Shown: in pieces, positions 55,952 to 64,000 of the stretch
Layout of the letters: every line of letters begins with the position of its first letter
Position numbering within the stretch: position 1 is the stretch's first letter
Source of the DNA: Desulfuromonadales bacterium
GTDB lineage: Bacteria > Desulfobacterota > Desulfuromonadia > Geobacterales > Pseudopelobacteraceae
DNA length: 64,000 nucleotides
Direction: 5' to 3'
Assembly (NCBI GenBank): GCA_013349405.1
Contig: DUZS01000007.1
Coordinates: forward strand, 43,386 to 107,385
Translations under genes and position numbers: made by a program
Notes under the pieces: generated by a model
Told to the model about the DNA's origin: nothing
Database searches by the model: none
Seen by the model: the letters and a program-made list of their open reading frames with translations, nothing else

Positions 55952-57280
55952 ATGACTGAATACAGACCACTGCAACGACTGCCCGAGCCAGCTGGATACA
56001 AAGCCGGCGATGTGCTGGTGCTCGTCGGGGAACTTTTCGGCCGCGGCTATGCGAACGGCCTGGTGGATGAAGCAAAACGTATCGGCATGACCGTAATCGG
56101 CACGACCGTGGGGCGTAGAGAGAGTGACGGGACACTACGGCCGCTTACGCCTGAGGAGCTTTCAGATGCAGAGACGCTACTTGGCGGGAGGATTTTAAAT
56201 ATTCCGCTCGAAGCCGGGTTTGATATGGAAAGTGTCGATGGCGTTCCTTCGCTCGCGGAACAGCTGAAAAAAGTGCGCCCGGATGATTTTGCCACGGCGG
56301 GTTTCATCGACGGGAGTATTGAAAAAGCATGCGCTGCCGGTACCTCCCGCCTCCGTGCACATCTGGCCCGGCTTGAAGCAGAGCTGCTCAACTGCATACC
56401 GGCAGAGGCCAATATCCTTCTTGCTCACTCAATGGCAGGCGGAATCCCCCGGGCCCGGGTTTTCATGCCGCTCCTGAACCGTATTTTCAAAGGGACCGGT
56501 GACAAATATCTGGCCTCTGAAGCGTTCTGGAACAGCCCGCTCGGCCGCCTCTGCGATATCAGCTTCAACGAAGTAACCGCGGATACGTTCCGCTACCTGA
56601 TTGAAGGGACCGCCACCCTGCGTGACAGAAACTGCAGCGCCGGGGCCCGGGTCTGCTACACTGCGTACGGCTATCATGGTACCGGCGTGCTGGTGGGCGG
56701 CGAGTATCGCTGGCAGTCCTATACACCCTATGTTCAAGGAATCGCCAAGATACGGCTTGAGGATATCGCCGCCGAGGCGACTGCTCAAGGGATATCGGCA
56801 ACCGTGTTCAACTGCCCGGAAATACAGACTAATTCCAGCGCCCTGTTTCTGGGCGTCGAGATATCACTCTACCCGCTCCTGACTGCTCTTCGCCGTGAAG
56901 CGGGGGAACAGATTGCAGCCGCCGTTGAGGCCCGTTGTCAGGCACTGCTGAAAGAGGATGAAAGCGTAGCCGGAATGCTGAAACGTGCTGATGACTACCT
57001 TTCCTCTCCGATTCTGGCTCAGATTGTCGACTTTGCCACCTGGCCGCAGCACAATACCCGCGAACAGGCCGAACTGATGCTGACGGCATCGGCAGAGCTT
57101 ATGGCAATGCATGCAGATCAGAAGCAGCTCGTCTGCGCCGAGTTATCGAGAATAGTGTTCCTTGCCACCGGCAGACTGATACTGCACTGTTCCTGGAATC
57201 CGCCGTCACCAACGCTCTGGCTTAATCACGATATAATCGGCCGTCTGCTTGCAGATGCGCGCGGGTCGGAAATAGTTTAA
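55952..57280 (+). CDS. FabMG-like enoyl-ACP reductase family protein
   Basis: A 442-residue protein of a family annotated elsewhere, as far as I recall, as FabMG-type enoyl-ACP reductases (triclosan-tolerant, found in metagenomes). The opening GDVLVLVGELFGRGYANGLVDEAKRIGM is Rossmann-like. Further on are LLAHSMAGGIPRARVFMPLLNR and a segment with several cysteines and tyrosines (ARVCYTAYGYHGTGVLVG) that could carry the catalytic Tyr/Lys. It would complete fatty-acid elongation. My identification rests on recall of family pattern, not a search. The following lipoprotein gene begins close behind. Confidence 0.55.
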   Translation: MTEYRPLQRLPEPAGYKAGDVLVLVGELFGRGYANGLVDEAKRIGMTVIGTTVGRRESDGTLRPLTPEELSDAETLLGGRILNIPLEAGFDMESVDGVPSLAEQLKKVRPDDFATAGFIDGSIEKACAAGTSRLRAHLARLEAELLNCIPAEANILLAHSMAGGIPRARVFMPLLNRIFKGTGDKYLASEAFWNSPLGRLCDISFNEVTADTFRYLIEGTATLRDRNCSAGARVCYTAYGYHGTGVLVGGEYRWQSYTPYVQGIAKIRLEDIAAEATAQGISATVFNCPEIQTNSSALFLGVEISLYPLLTALRREAGEQIAAAVEARCQALLKEDESVAGMLKRADDYLSSPILAQIVDFATWPQHNTREQAELMLTASAELMAMHADQKQLVCAELSRIVFLATGRLILHCSWNPPSPTLWLNHDIIGRLLADARGSEIV

Positions 57281-57307
57281 ATGTTCCCGGATAACAAAGG
57301 ATTACGT

Positions 57308-58057
57308 ATGAAAACCGCTCTGAATTTAGTCTTCTCCATGATTCTTGCAGCCCTGTTTTTCCAGGGGTGCGCGACTGTTCCGGTAAACAAGTCTGCTGAT
57401 CTGCTCTATAAAGAGGGAGAGCAATTCTTTAAGGATAAAAAATATCAGGACGCCATCACCCAATGGAAAAAAGTCAAGGAGACGTATCAGTCCCCTGAGC
57501 TTACTGTTAAAGCGGAACTGGGAATCGCCAATGCCTATTTCATGAATGAAGATTTTATTGAAGCGGCGGCTGGATATGAAGATTTCCGGAAACTGCACCC
57601 GAAACATCCACAGGGTGATTTTGCCCTGTATCGTCAGGGGTTGAGCTATTTCAATCAGATTCACGGCATTGACACCGACCAGACTCCGGTGAAAAACGCT
57701 CAAATGACTCTTGCCTCGTATCTGACACTCTACCCGACCGGGGAATATCTTGCAGAGGTTCAGGAAAAAAATCGTGACTGCCGTGACAAGCAGCTTCAGT
57801 ATGAACTGTATGTTGGTCGCTTCTATCTGAAAACGGACGCCTATAAAGCAGCAATCGGCCGGTTTGAAACATCACTTAAAATGTTTCCCGAAACAGCGCG
57901 ACGTGATGAAGTGCTGTTTTACCTCGGCAAAGCATATCTGGAAGATGGCCAGAAAGCAAAAGCGCAGGAGGTATTGAGCCAGCTTACCCGTGATTTTCCC
58001 GGCAGCACGCACAGTGCTGACGCCGCCAAAACACTGAATTCTCTGAGCAAACCATGA
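57308..58057 (+). CDS. outer-membrane lipoprotein with TPR repeats, BamD-like
   Basis: A 249-residue lipoprotein: signal with lipobox ending in C21 (FFQGC). Five or six tetratricopeptide-like helical pairs follow (YKEGEQFFKDKKYQDAITQW, FIEAAAGYEDFRKLHPKH, YKAAIGRFETSLKMFPE). This is the shape of BamD, which assists beta-barrel assembly, and of CpoB-type proteins. The ATG at 57308 has GGATT upstream; the frame is open to 57281. Its stop overlaps plsY by 4 bases. Confidence 0.8.
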   Translation: MKTALNLVFSMILAALFFQGCATVPVNKSADLLYKEGEQFFKDKKYQDAITQWKKVKETYQSPELTVKAELGIANAYFMNEDFIEAAAGYEDFRKLHPKHPQGDFALYRQGLSYFNQIHGIDTDQTPVKNAQMTLASYLTLYPTGEYLAEVQEKNRDCRDKQLQYELYVGRFYLKTDAYKAAIGRFETSLKMFPETARRDEVLFYLGKAYLEDGQKAKAQEVLSQLTRDFPGSTHSADAAKTLNSLSKP

Positions 58058-58659
58058 CCGGCGATGGAACGTCCATAACGGCTCAGTGTATTGTCATTGC
58101 TGCAGCCTACCTGATCGGCTCTATACCCACCGGACTGCTGCTCGGCAAAGCGTACGGCATAGATGTCCGTAAGGAGGGGAGCGGCAACATCGGTGCAACC
58201 AATCTGTACCGGACTGTCGGGCGCAAAGTCGGCATAATCACGCTGTTTGGCGACTGCCTGAAAGGACTGCTGCCGGTAGTGGTAGTAAAAGCAAGCACAT
58301 TTCCGCCTGAACTGGCTGCCTGGGTAGGGCTGGCCGCTTTTTGCGGCCATGTGTTCTCTCTGTTCCTGAAATTCAAAGGGGGAAAGGGTGTTGCAACAGC
58401 TTTGGGAGTTTTTCTGGCGCTGGCTCCGCTTGCGGTTACACTTGCGATAGCGCTGTTTGCAGCATTGATGTTTCTCTGGCGCTACGTTTCGCTCGGATCA
58501 ATCGCTGCGGCGGCCGCCATGCCTGTGGCAGTCTCTCTGCTGGGAGGGGACCGGACTATCACCATTGTGACATTTGTCATTGCTCTCATAGTCATCGCGC
58601 GGCACCACGAAAATATCAGCCGTCTGCTAGCAGGCACTGAGAGCAGGTTTAAAGCTTAA
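58054..58659 (+). CDS. plsY: acyl-phosphate:glycerol-3-phosphate acyltransferase
   Basis: A 201-residue, five-helix membrane enzyme making lysophosphatidic acid. The three loops GSIPTGLLLGKAYGIDVRKEGSGNIGATN, FGDCLKGLLPV and FKGGKGVATALGV are the PlsY motifs. It is translationally coupled to the BamD-like gene. Confidence 0.95.
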   Translation: MTGDGTSITAQCIVIAAAYLIGSIPTGLLLGKAYGIDVRKEGSGNIGATNLYRTVGRKVGIITLFGDCLKGLLPVVVVKASTFPPELAAWVGLAAFCGHVFSLFLKFKGGKGVATALGVFLALAPLAVTLAIALFAALMFLWRYVSLGSIAAAAAMPVAVSLLGGDRTITIVTFVIALIVIARHHENISRLLAGTESRFKA

Positions 58660-58667
58660 AAACGGCA

Positions 58668-59162
58668 TTAATGCCCCGGCGCCTCACCCCGCATGACACC
58701 TGGTGGCCTGATAAACGCCAAAAATCGTTCCTGCAACTGCTCCGCCTCATCAATATTTCCCGAAAGCCGCAACACCCTGATGACACATTCAGCAGTACAC
58801 AAACCAAAATCCTTCTGGTTTTTTCTGAGATTATAGACTGATTTTTCATCCGTTTTCAGGCTGATCCGGCGAAGCGTCTGCAGGTAGGGACTGCGTTGAT
58901 GAATTTTTCGAGCCTCATGCCAGGTGCCATCGATCAGTATGCAGCGGCTGATGCCGCTGAGATCGCCGTCATTTTCATGTTCAGCGCCGGGATAAATCAA
59001 AGCCACGCCCCCCGCCTCAATGTCTTCAATTAACCGTGCCGGAGGATTCATCCGATCCCAGCGAATCTGTTCAGCAGCTCTTCCCAGAACGTCAACGACC
59101 AGGCGACCGGTATTTGAGCGTTTATCGAACTCTTTAAAATGCGTCAACAGTGTAATGTTCAT
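58668..59162 (-). CDS. DTW-domain tRNA aminocarboxypropyltransferase-like protein
   Basis: A 164-residue DTW/TapT-family protein. The eponymous motif is LIDGTWHEARK near 75; the SAM-site companion YNLRKNQKDFGLCTAE follows. Homologues add acp3 to uridine in tRNA. This short form lacks the N-terminal CxxC zinc region of the long form. Convergent to plsY. Confidence 0.88.
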   Translation of the reverse strand: MNITLLTHFKEFDKRSNTGRLVVDVLGRAAEQIRWDRMNPPARLIEDIEAGGVALIYPGAEHENDGDLSGISRCILIDGTWHEARKIHQRSPYLQTLRRISLKTDEKSVYNLRKNQKDFGLCTAECVIRVLRLSGNIDEAEQLQERFLAFIRPPGVMRGEAPGH

Positions 59163-59323
59163 AAAAATAAGGTGCCTTGCTCTGCCATAATGAAGTAAAG
59201 ATATACCGTATTGAGACGTAAAATCATAATTCTAAATGGTGTTGTTTTTTCATAAGTATATGTTATAAAAATGACGGTTTTGAACTGGCTGTTCTTATTC
59301 GTAATCACTTAAGGAGCTTTACC

Positions 59324-59713
59324 ATGAATTTGAGACAAGTAACTGCGGCTTTACTGTTTTTTACCGCAGCGACCATTGTACCGGACATTCCGGCGTTTGC
59401 AGCAGATGCGCCTCCACAGACAATTCTGAACCCGGCAACAGCAAAAAAATCATCCTATCCGAAAATTGTCATTTACACCGTTGCCTGGTGCCCACATTGT
59501 CGCGAGTTGAAGGAATATCTGACTTCGAGAAACATTCCTTTTATTAACCGGGATGTCGAACTTGACACAGCTGCGATGCAAGAATTGGAGAATACGTACC
59601 ATTCCCGTGGCGTACCGGTTGTCGTGATCGGCAACAATCAGGAAATACTCAAGGGCTTTACTGCCGACAAGTTTGAAGCGTTGGTGCAGAAAGTGCGATC
59701 CGCAAACCAGTAA
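59324..59713 (+). CDS. exported glutaredoxin-like protein
   Basis: A 129-residue protein with a signal peptide (about 1-27) and a glutaredoxin fold bearing C56-P-H-C59 (YTVAWCPHCRELKEYL) and VPVVVIGNN with the cis-proline. An extracytoplasmic glutaredoxin is uncommon. AAGGAG lies before the ATG. It probably acts in periplasmic thiol exchange, possibly with the TlpA-like proteins at the left end. Confidence 0.87.
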   Translation: MNLRQVTAALLFFTAATIVPDIPAFAADAPPQTILNPATAKKSSYPKIVIYTVAWCPHCRELKEYLTSRNIPFINRDVELDTAAMQELENTYHSRGVPVVVIGNNQEILKGFTADKFEALVQKVRSANQ

Positions 59714-59804
59714 TTATAAAGTCGATGGTGCCCGTTGCAAAAATTACGGCTACTCCGGCTGTTTTATGATATGGTATCGTCGTTTTTATAGAACCGGAGG
59801 AGAG

Positions 59805-60185
59805 ATGACGTTTGAGAACATGGGGAAAAAAGCAACCATACTGGCTCTGCTGGTGATCGTCACAGCAGGTGCCCTGTTTGCCGGGTATGTAATGATAGTG
59901 CTTAACGTGAGCTATTCCAAGGGAGAGCGGGTTGGCTACGTTCAGAAATTTTCTGAAAAAGGGTGGCTCTGTAAAACCTGGGAAGGGGAGCTGCAGATGC
60001 TGCCGGTGCCGGGTGCGATGCCTGAGAAATTCCTTTTTTCAGTACGTGACGAAAGCCTGATCAGCAAAATCAATGCATCCATGGGCAAGAGACTGGCCCT
60101 CTCCTATGAACAGCACAAAGGCGTCCCCACCAACTGTTTTGGCGAATCAGAATATTTCGCTGTTGGCGCAAAGCCGCTGGAATAG
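59805..60185 (+). CDS. single-pass membrane protein, function unknown
   Basis: A 126-residue protein with one N-terminal helix (about 10-33) and a soluble beta-rich domain (YVQKFSEKGWLCKTWEGELQM) of a family found singly in many proteobacteria, but without known function. GGAGG lies 4 bases before the ATG at 59805; the open frame extends further upstream, but the membrane helix fits this start. Confidence 0.75.
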   Translation: MTFENMGKKATILALLVIVTAGALFAGYVMIVLNVSYSKGERVGYVQKFSEKGWLCKTWEGELQMLPVPGAMPEKFLFSVRDESLISKINASMGKRLALSYEQHKGVPTNCFGESEYFAVGAKPLE

Positions 60186-60337
60186 GTGTGTGGTATGAGA
60201 ACCATTTTTCCACTTACTTACCTGACCTGATTCAATAACTGCCACAGGTATTGTTCCAATAGTTGCCCACCCCAAAGCGCGAGCTGGTAGCGTGTCAGAG
60301 CCTTTTAAGCGAATTTTAAGTCTGAACTATATGACTA

Positions 60338-60363
60338 TATGGGAGGAGGCAGCTCCTCCCATA
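60338..60363. terminator. perfect 11-bp hairpin, possible terminator
   Basis: TATGGGAGGAG (60338-60348), GCAG loop, CTCCTCCCATA (60353-60363). It is followed by AAATTTTAAAA, a weak U-stretch. It may end the gene before or regulate the adaptor gene after; 53 bases separate it from the next ATG. Confidence 0.5.
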
Positions 60364-60415
60364 AATTTTAAAAACCTGAAGCTGTTATACGTGAACCAGG
60401 AAAGAAGATGAATCC

Positions 60416-61528
60416 ATGAAGCAACCTTCCGTAATTCTGTCCATTGTCGTCCTGTTTTTCCTCTGCGTCTCCTGCAGCGCCAAAAAAGAAAAGCCCAAAG
60501 TAAAACCGCCGGTACCGGTGAAAGTGGTCCAGGCAGTCCAAAAAAATGTGCCGATTGAGGTTAAAGCAATCGGCACCATCGAAGCGTATACCAGTGTTGC
60601 GATCAAAGCGCAGGTAAACGGCCAGATAGCGAAACTCCATTTTTCCGAAGGGAGTAACGTGGAGAAAGGCGCTCTGCTGATCAGCATCGACCCGGAACCG
60701 TTCCAGGCAACAGTGAGTCAATTTGAGGCAACTCTGGCCAAAGATCAGGCCCAGGCTAAATTCGCCCGCGAACAGGTTGAGCGCTACGCAGGGTTACTTA
60801 AAGAGGGTATCGTAACACGCGACCAGTATGAGTTACTGCAATCGAATGCCGACTCCTTGGCTGCGACGATAGCAGCTGATCGGGCCGCCATCAGAAATGC
60901 TAAAATCCAGCTCGGCTACTGCTCCATCCGTTCGCCGATCTCCGGACGGACCGGCACGATAGCCCTGCAGCCGGGCAATCTGGTGAAGGCAAATGATCTG
61001 CCGATTGTGACGATCAACCAGATTACGCCGATCTACACAACCTTTGCCATTCCTGAAAAATTGCTCGATGAGGTGAAGCGGGCCATGGCAGGCAATGAAT
61101 TAAAGATTGAGGCGGTCATCCCGAATGAGCCGGAGAGTAACGAGACCGGAACGATCAGTTTTCTGGATAATGCCGTAAACCCAGCCACCGGAACGATCAA
61201 ACTCAAGGGACGCTTTGCCAATAAATCCAAAAAACTCTGGCCGGGTCAGTTTACCGATGTGGTTATGACGCTCGGCAGCCGGAAAAAAGCCGTCGTTGTG
61301 CCGACTAATGCGATCCAGACCAGCCAGCAGGGACAATTCGTTTATGTGGTGAAGACGGATAATTCCGTGGATATGCGTCAGGTAACTGCCACCATGACGG
61401 TGGGCGAGGATACTGTTGTCGAGAAAGGATTGGCGGCGGGTGAAACCGTGGTAGTGGACGGCCAACTGCGCCTGACTCCCGGGGCAATCGTTACGACGGG
61501 AGAGAAGCAGAGTGTGAAAGGGAAGTGA
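60416..61528 (+). CDS. RND efflux periplasmic adaptor (membrane fusion protein)
   Basis: A 370-residue HlyD/AcrA-type adaptor with a probable lipoprotein signal (CVSC near 17-20). Barrel-sandwich (VAIKAQVNGQIAKLHFSEGSNV), alpha hairpin (about 95-160), lipoyl and beta-barrel domains are all recognisable. It normally precedes an RND pump gene; here the restriction gene begins 22 bases later and no pump is present. Confidence 0.9.
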   Translation: MKQPSVILSIVVLFFLCVSCSAKKEKPKVKPPVPVKVVQAVQKNVPIEVKAIGTIEAYTSVAIKAQVNGQIAKLHFSEGSNVEKGALLISIDPEPFQATVSQFEATLAKDQAQAKFAREQVERYAGLLKEGIVTRDQYELLQSNADSLAATIAADRAAIRNAKIQLGYCSIRSPISGRTGTIALQPGNLVKANDLPIVTINQITPIYTTFAIPEKLLDEVKRAMAGNELKIEAVIPNEPESNETGTISFLDNAVNPATGTIKLKGRFANKSKKLWPGQFTDVVMTLGSRKKAVVVPTNAIQTSQQGQFVYVVKTDNSVDMRQVTATMTVGEDTVVEKGLAAGETVVVDGQLRLTPGAIVTTGEKQSVKGK

Positions 61529-61549
61529 TTTTTTTGAGGCAATTAGTTC

Positions 61550-63952
61550 ATGAACTATAACGAAGCAGAAACCCGCTACCACCTGATTGACCCGGTCTTG
61601 CGCGAAAAAGGGTACGACTCTCATCAGTGGGTAAAGCTTGAAACTCCCGCCCCGGTTGAACCAACTGGCCCCAAGGGGAGGCGGCGCAAGGGTTCCGGGC
61701 GCACTGATTATCTGCTTTGTGTTCAGGTTGGTGATATGCCCAAAGCGCTGCCGGTTGCGGTTCTTGAAGCGAAAAAAGAGGATGAAGATCCGCTCAAGGG
61801 GATGCAGCAGGCCAAAGGGTATAGTGATCGCTATGATGTGAAGTATGTCTTTGCCACCAACGGCCACCGTTACGGTGAATATGACACGTTTTCCGGTCTG
61901 CAGGCCGGACCTCATCCCTTTGCCGATTTCCCGCCACACCCTGATCTGACTGCACGCTATTGCAAAGATACCGGCATTGATGTGTCTCTGCCCGAAGCAA
62001 AAAAGCTGTTCATGCCGGATAGCCCCGCCTACCCCGACTCCCGCTACTATCAGGACGCTGCCATTCGCGCCGCATTTGAGAAGATCATCCACTGTCGGCA
62101 GAAAGGTGAACCGGCGCGTGTTCTCCTCAGTCTGGCGACCGGTGCGGGCAAAACGATTATTGCTGCCAATCTGCTCTGGCGACTGCATGAGGCCGAAGAA
62201 CTTCCCAAACCGGCCCTGTTCCTGTGTGATCGTGATGAATTGCGTGAGCAGGCCTACAACAAACTGAGTGCCGTATTTGGCGATAACGCCCGAATAGTCA
62301 AAACGGAGAAGAACCAGAACGCCGCACGGAACGCCCGTATTCACATTGCCACCTACCAGACATTGGGACTGGATGACGACACTGAAGAAGAAAAGATTGC
62401 CAGCTTCCTCACCGATTTCTATCCGCTTGACGCCTTCAGCGTTATCATCATTGATGAGTGTCACCGATCCGCCTGGGGGCGCTGGTCCGAAGTTCTCAAG
62501 CGCAACCCGAATGCCATCCACATTGGTCTGACAGCTACGCCGCGCCGTTTGTGCGATTTAAAAAAGAAAACCTCCGAAGACGAGGTAATTACGGCAAATA
62601 ATCGGGAGTATTTTGGGGAGCCGGTCTACGAATATACCCTGATTCAGGCGCAGGAAGACGGTTATCTGGCCGCCTGTGAAATAGTTAAGCGTAAGCCATC
62701 TATCGATAGCAAGATATTTACCAGAGAGGAAATTCTTGCCGCCAAACCGCTCGATATCAGAACCGGTAAGCTGATAACCGCCGAAGACCTCACCAAGAGC
62801 CAGTACAGCGGCAAGGATTTTGACGACGAGCTGTTTATCGACATGCGCACCCCCGCCATGTGTAAGGATCTCTTTGAACTGCTTTGCCAGAATGGCGGCC
62901 CGGAACAAAAGGTCATCATCTTCTGCACCCGCGAAATCCAGGCCGACCGGGTCGCCATGCAGATGAACAACCTCTACACCGCCTGGTGCAGGGAACAGGG
63001 CAGCACACCAAAAGAGCATTACGCCTTCAAATGCATGGGGGGCAACAACAACGGCAGCGACATGATCGAACCGATGCGTGGTTCCGGTGAACGTGCCTTT
63101 ATTGCCTGCACCGTTGATCTGCTCGAAGCCGGTGTTGATATTGAGCGGCTCAATGCGGTGGTGTTCTTTCGCTATCTGGAATCTTCGATCAAGTTTTATC
63201 AGATGGTGGGGCGTGGCACCCGCATCCATGAAGAGACGCAGAAATACAAGTTCTGGCTGTACGACTACACCGGTGTTACCGATCTGCTCGGGATCGATTT
63301 CATCTCCGCTCCGCCACGTTCCGGAGGTGGTGGCTCCGGTGGGGGGACCGGTGGCGGAGGTGGTGGTAGCGGTGAAGAACCTCCGGCAGTTGCGGAGTTG
63401 TCAGGGCATTTTGTGAGCATTGGCGCGGATGGTCACTTCATTCTCGGCAGTCGAGACGGTCGCGATGTACGAATTCCGGTGGATGAATACCGGCGTGATA
63501 TGATTGCACGGGTTTTGCAGGAAGCGCACAGCTTGAAGGAGTTTCGGCAGTTGTGGGTGGAAACGCAGAAGCGCCAGCAGCTTATCAACCATCTGCTGGC
63601 AAGCAATTTCAGCCCGGAGCTGATCCGTGAAATCGACAAGATGAACGATTGCGATATGTACGATGTTTTTGTCCATCACGGGTATCGCGCCAACGCCTTC
63701 AAGCGTTCGGAGCGCAACTGGTTCTATATTGATAACAACCGCAGCTGGTTTGATGGCGCCGATCCGAAAGCTGCTACGGTTTTAATGGCGTTGGGGAACC
63801 AGTTCGAACTGGGTGGCACCGAGGCGCTGGAAACACCGGCCTTGTGGGATGTGCCGGAGATCAGGCAGGCGGGCGGATTTAATGCTTTGAAGTCGTTGGG
63901 GAAACCGCCGCTGGTGATGCATGAGGCGAAGATGAGGTTGTTTGGGGTGTAG
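61550..63952 (+). CDS. hsdR: Type I restriction enzyme R subunit (EcoEI-like)
   Basis: An 800-residue motor/nuclease subunit. The N-terminal nuclease region has D53, E73-A-K75 and Q87-x3-Y91. Helicase motif I is LATGAGKTI near 200, motif II IIDECHRSAWG, motif III LTATPRR, with motif VI in YQMVGRGTRIHE. A Gly-rich linker (SGGGGSGGG) precedes the C-terminal domain, as usual for this group. Length is full. The hsdM and hsdS partners would lie beyond the right edge, 48 bases on; the DNA there begins with C-rich sequence like the palindromic repeats. Confidence 0.92.
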   Translation: MNYNEAETRYHLIDPVLREKGYDSHQWVKLETPAPVEPTGPKGRRRKGSGRTDYLLCVQVGDMPKALPVAVLEAKKEDEDPLKGMQQAKGYSDRYDVKYVFATNGHRYGEYDTFSGLQAGPHPFADFPPHPDLTARYCKDTGIDVSLPEAKKLFMPDSPAYPDSRYYQDAAIRAAFEKIIHCRQKGEPARVLLSLATGAGKTIIAANLLWRLHEAEELPKPALFLCDRDELREQAYNKLSAVFGDNARIVKTEKNQNAARNARIHIATYQTLGLDDDTEEEKIASFLTDFYPLDAFSVIIIDECHRSAWGRWSEVLKRNPNAIHIGLTATPRRLCDLKKKTSEDEVITANNREYFGEPVYEYTLIQAQEDGYLAACEIVKRKPSIDSKIFTREEILAAKPLDIRTGKLITAEDLTKSQYSGKDFDDELFIDMRTPAMCKDLFELLCQNGGPEQKVIIFCTREIQADRVAMQMNNLYTAWCREQGSTPKEHYAFKCMGGNNNGSDMIEPMRGSGERAFIACTVDLLEAGVDIERLNAVVFFRYLESSIKFYQMVGRGTRIHEETQKYKFWLYDYTGVTDLLGIDFISAPPRSGGGGSGGGTGGGGGGSGEEPPAVAELSGHFVSIGADGHFILGSRDGRDVRIPVDEYRRDMIARVLQEAHSLKEFRQLWVETQKRQQLINHLLASNFSPELIREIDKMNDCDMYDVFVHHGYRANAFKRSERNWFYIDNNRSWFDGADPKAATVLMALGNQFELGGTEALETPALWDVPEIRQAGGFNALKSLGKPPLVMHEAKMRLFGV

Positions 63953-64000
63953 TTTTCTCTCCACGTGCAACGGCCCCCGCTGTGGCACCATCCCCTCCCC

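Noticed and set aside
55711..55959. 82-codon frame before the FabMG-like gene
   Set aside because: No ribosome site, low-complexity composition and overlap with the next gene start.
59673..59804. Longer N-terminus for the single-pass membrane protein
   Set aside because: It would overlap the glutaredoxin gene and precede the strong GGAGG site and membrane helix that begin at 59805.
61100..62521. 473-codon minus-strand frame
   Set aside because: Antisense shadow over the RND adaptor and hsdR, which are both clear families on the plus strand.

Overview
The window reads as chromosomal DNA of a Geobacter-type bacterium (Desulfuromonadales/Geobacterales). This is inferred from three riboswitches of the Geobacter cyclic AMP-GMP (GEMM-Ib) kind, the glnD-xerD-pgpH-ybeY-dgkA order, several large hybrid histidine kinases, a CIRCE-controlled groESL operon and a single-chain pyruvate carboxylase. 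No rRNA, tRNA, CRISPR array or complete insertion sequence was seen.

Layout. 0-7.9 kb: an envelope region with two TlpA-like thioredoxins at its edges. Between them lie a secreted PQQ-type beta-propeller protein with a small secreted partner downstream of a riboswitch, and a tightly overlapping four-gene operon (small anchored protein, FtsX/MacB-like permease, ATPase, Cys-rich membrane protein). 7.9-21.3 kb: housekeeping genes, mostly on the minus strand (asnS, a DgkA-PAP2 fusion, ybeY, pgpH, xerD, glnD, pyruvate carboxylase), plus a plus-strand glycosyltransferase. 21.4-24.9 kb: a defence-type patch with hicAB, a remnant of a WYL-type regulator, an AbrB/PIN (vapBC) pair and, coupled to it, a Type IIG-like methyltransferase whose middle has been replaced by a small palindromic repeat. 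25-28.3 kb: a branched-chain aminotransferase, a Cys-rich small protein, a two-cluster ferredoxin and a PanP-type decarboxylase. 28.3-29.9 kb: a secreted RCC1-repeat propeller under two tandem riboswitches. 30-40.6 kb: polysaccharide deacetylase, radical SAM protein, MFS transporter, groESL, a second AbrB/PIN module, cupin, hemH, cyclophilin, LUD protein, comF and an Rrf2 regulator. 40.7-49.6 kb: a minus-strand signalling block with three hybrid kinases, a REC-PAS-GGDEF protein and a small membrane fragment. 49.8-61.5 kb: N-acetyltransferase, ybaK, hypE, ChaN-like protein, M1-type peptidase, higBA, a FabMG-like reductase, a BamD-like lipoprotein, plsY, DTW protein, secreted glutaredoxin and an RND adaptor. 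61.5-64 kb: a Type I restriction R subunit that runs to the edge of the window.

Most interesting thread. All three riboswitches carry adenine where c-di-GMP-specific members carry G20. Two have intrinsic terminators that compete with the aptamer. Both downstream transcription units encode secreted beta-propeller proteins. A GGDEF protein in the same window has Asn, not Asp, at the base-selectivity position that is Ser in the known cGAMP-making Hypr enzymes. This suggests a local cGAMP-to-surface-propeller circuit. A second candidate is the ABC/thiol-redox cassette at 3987-7866.
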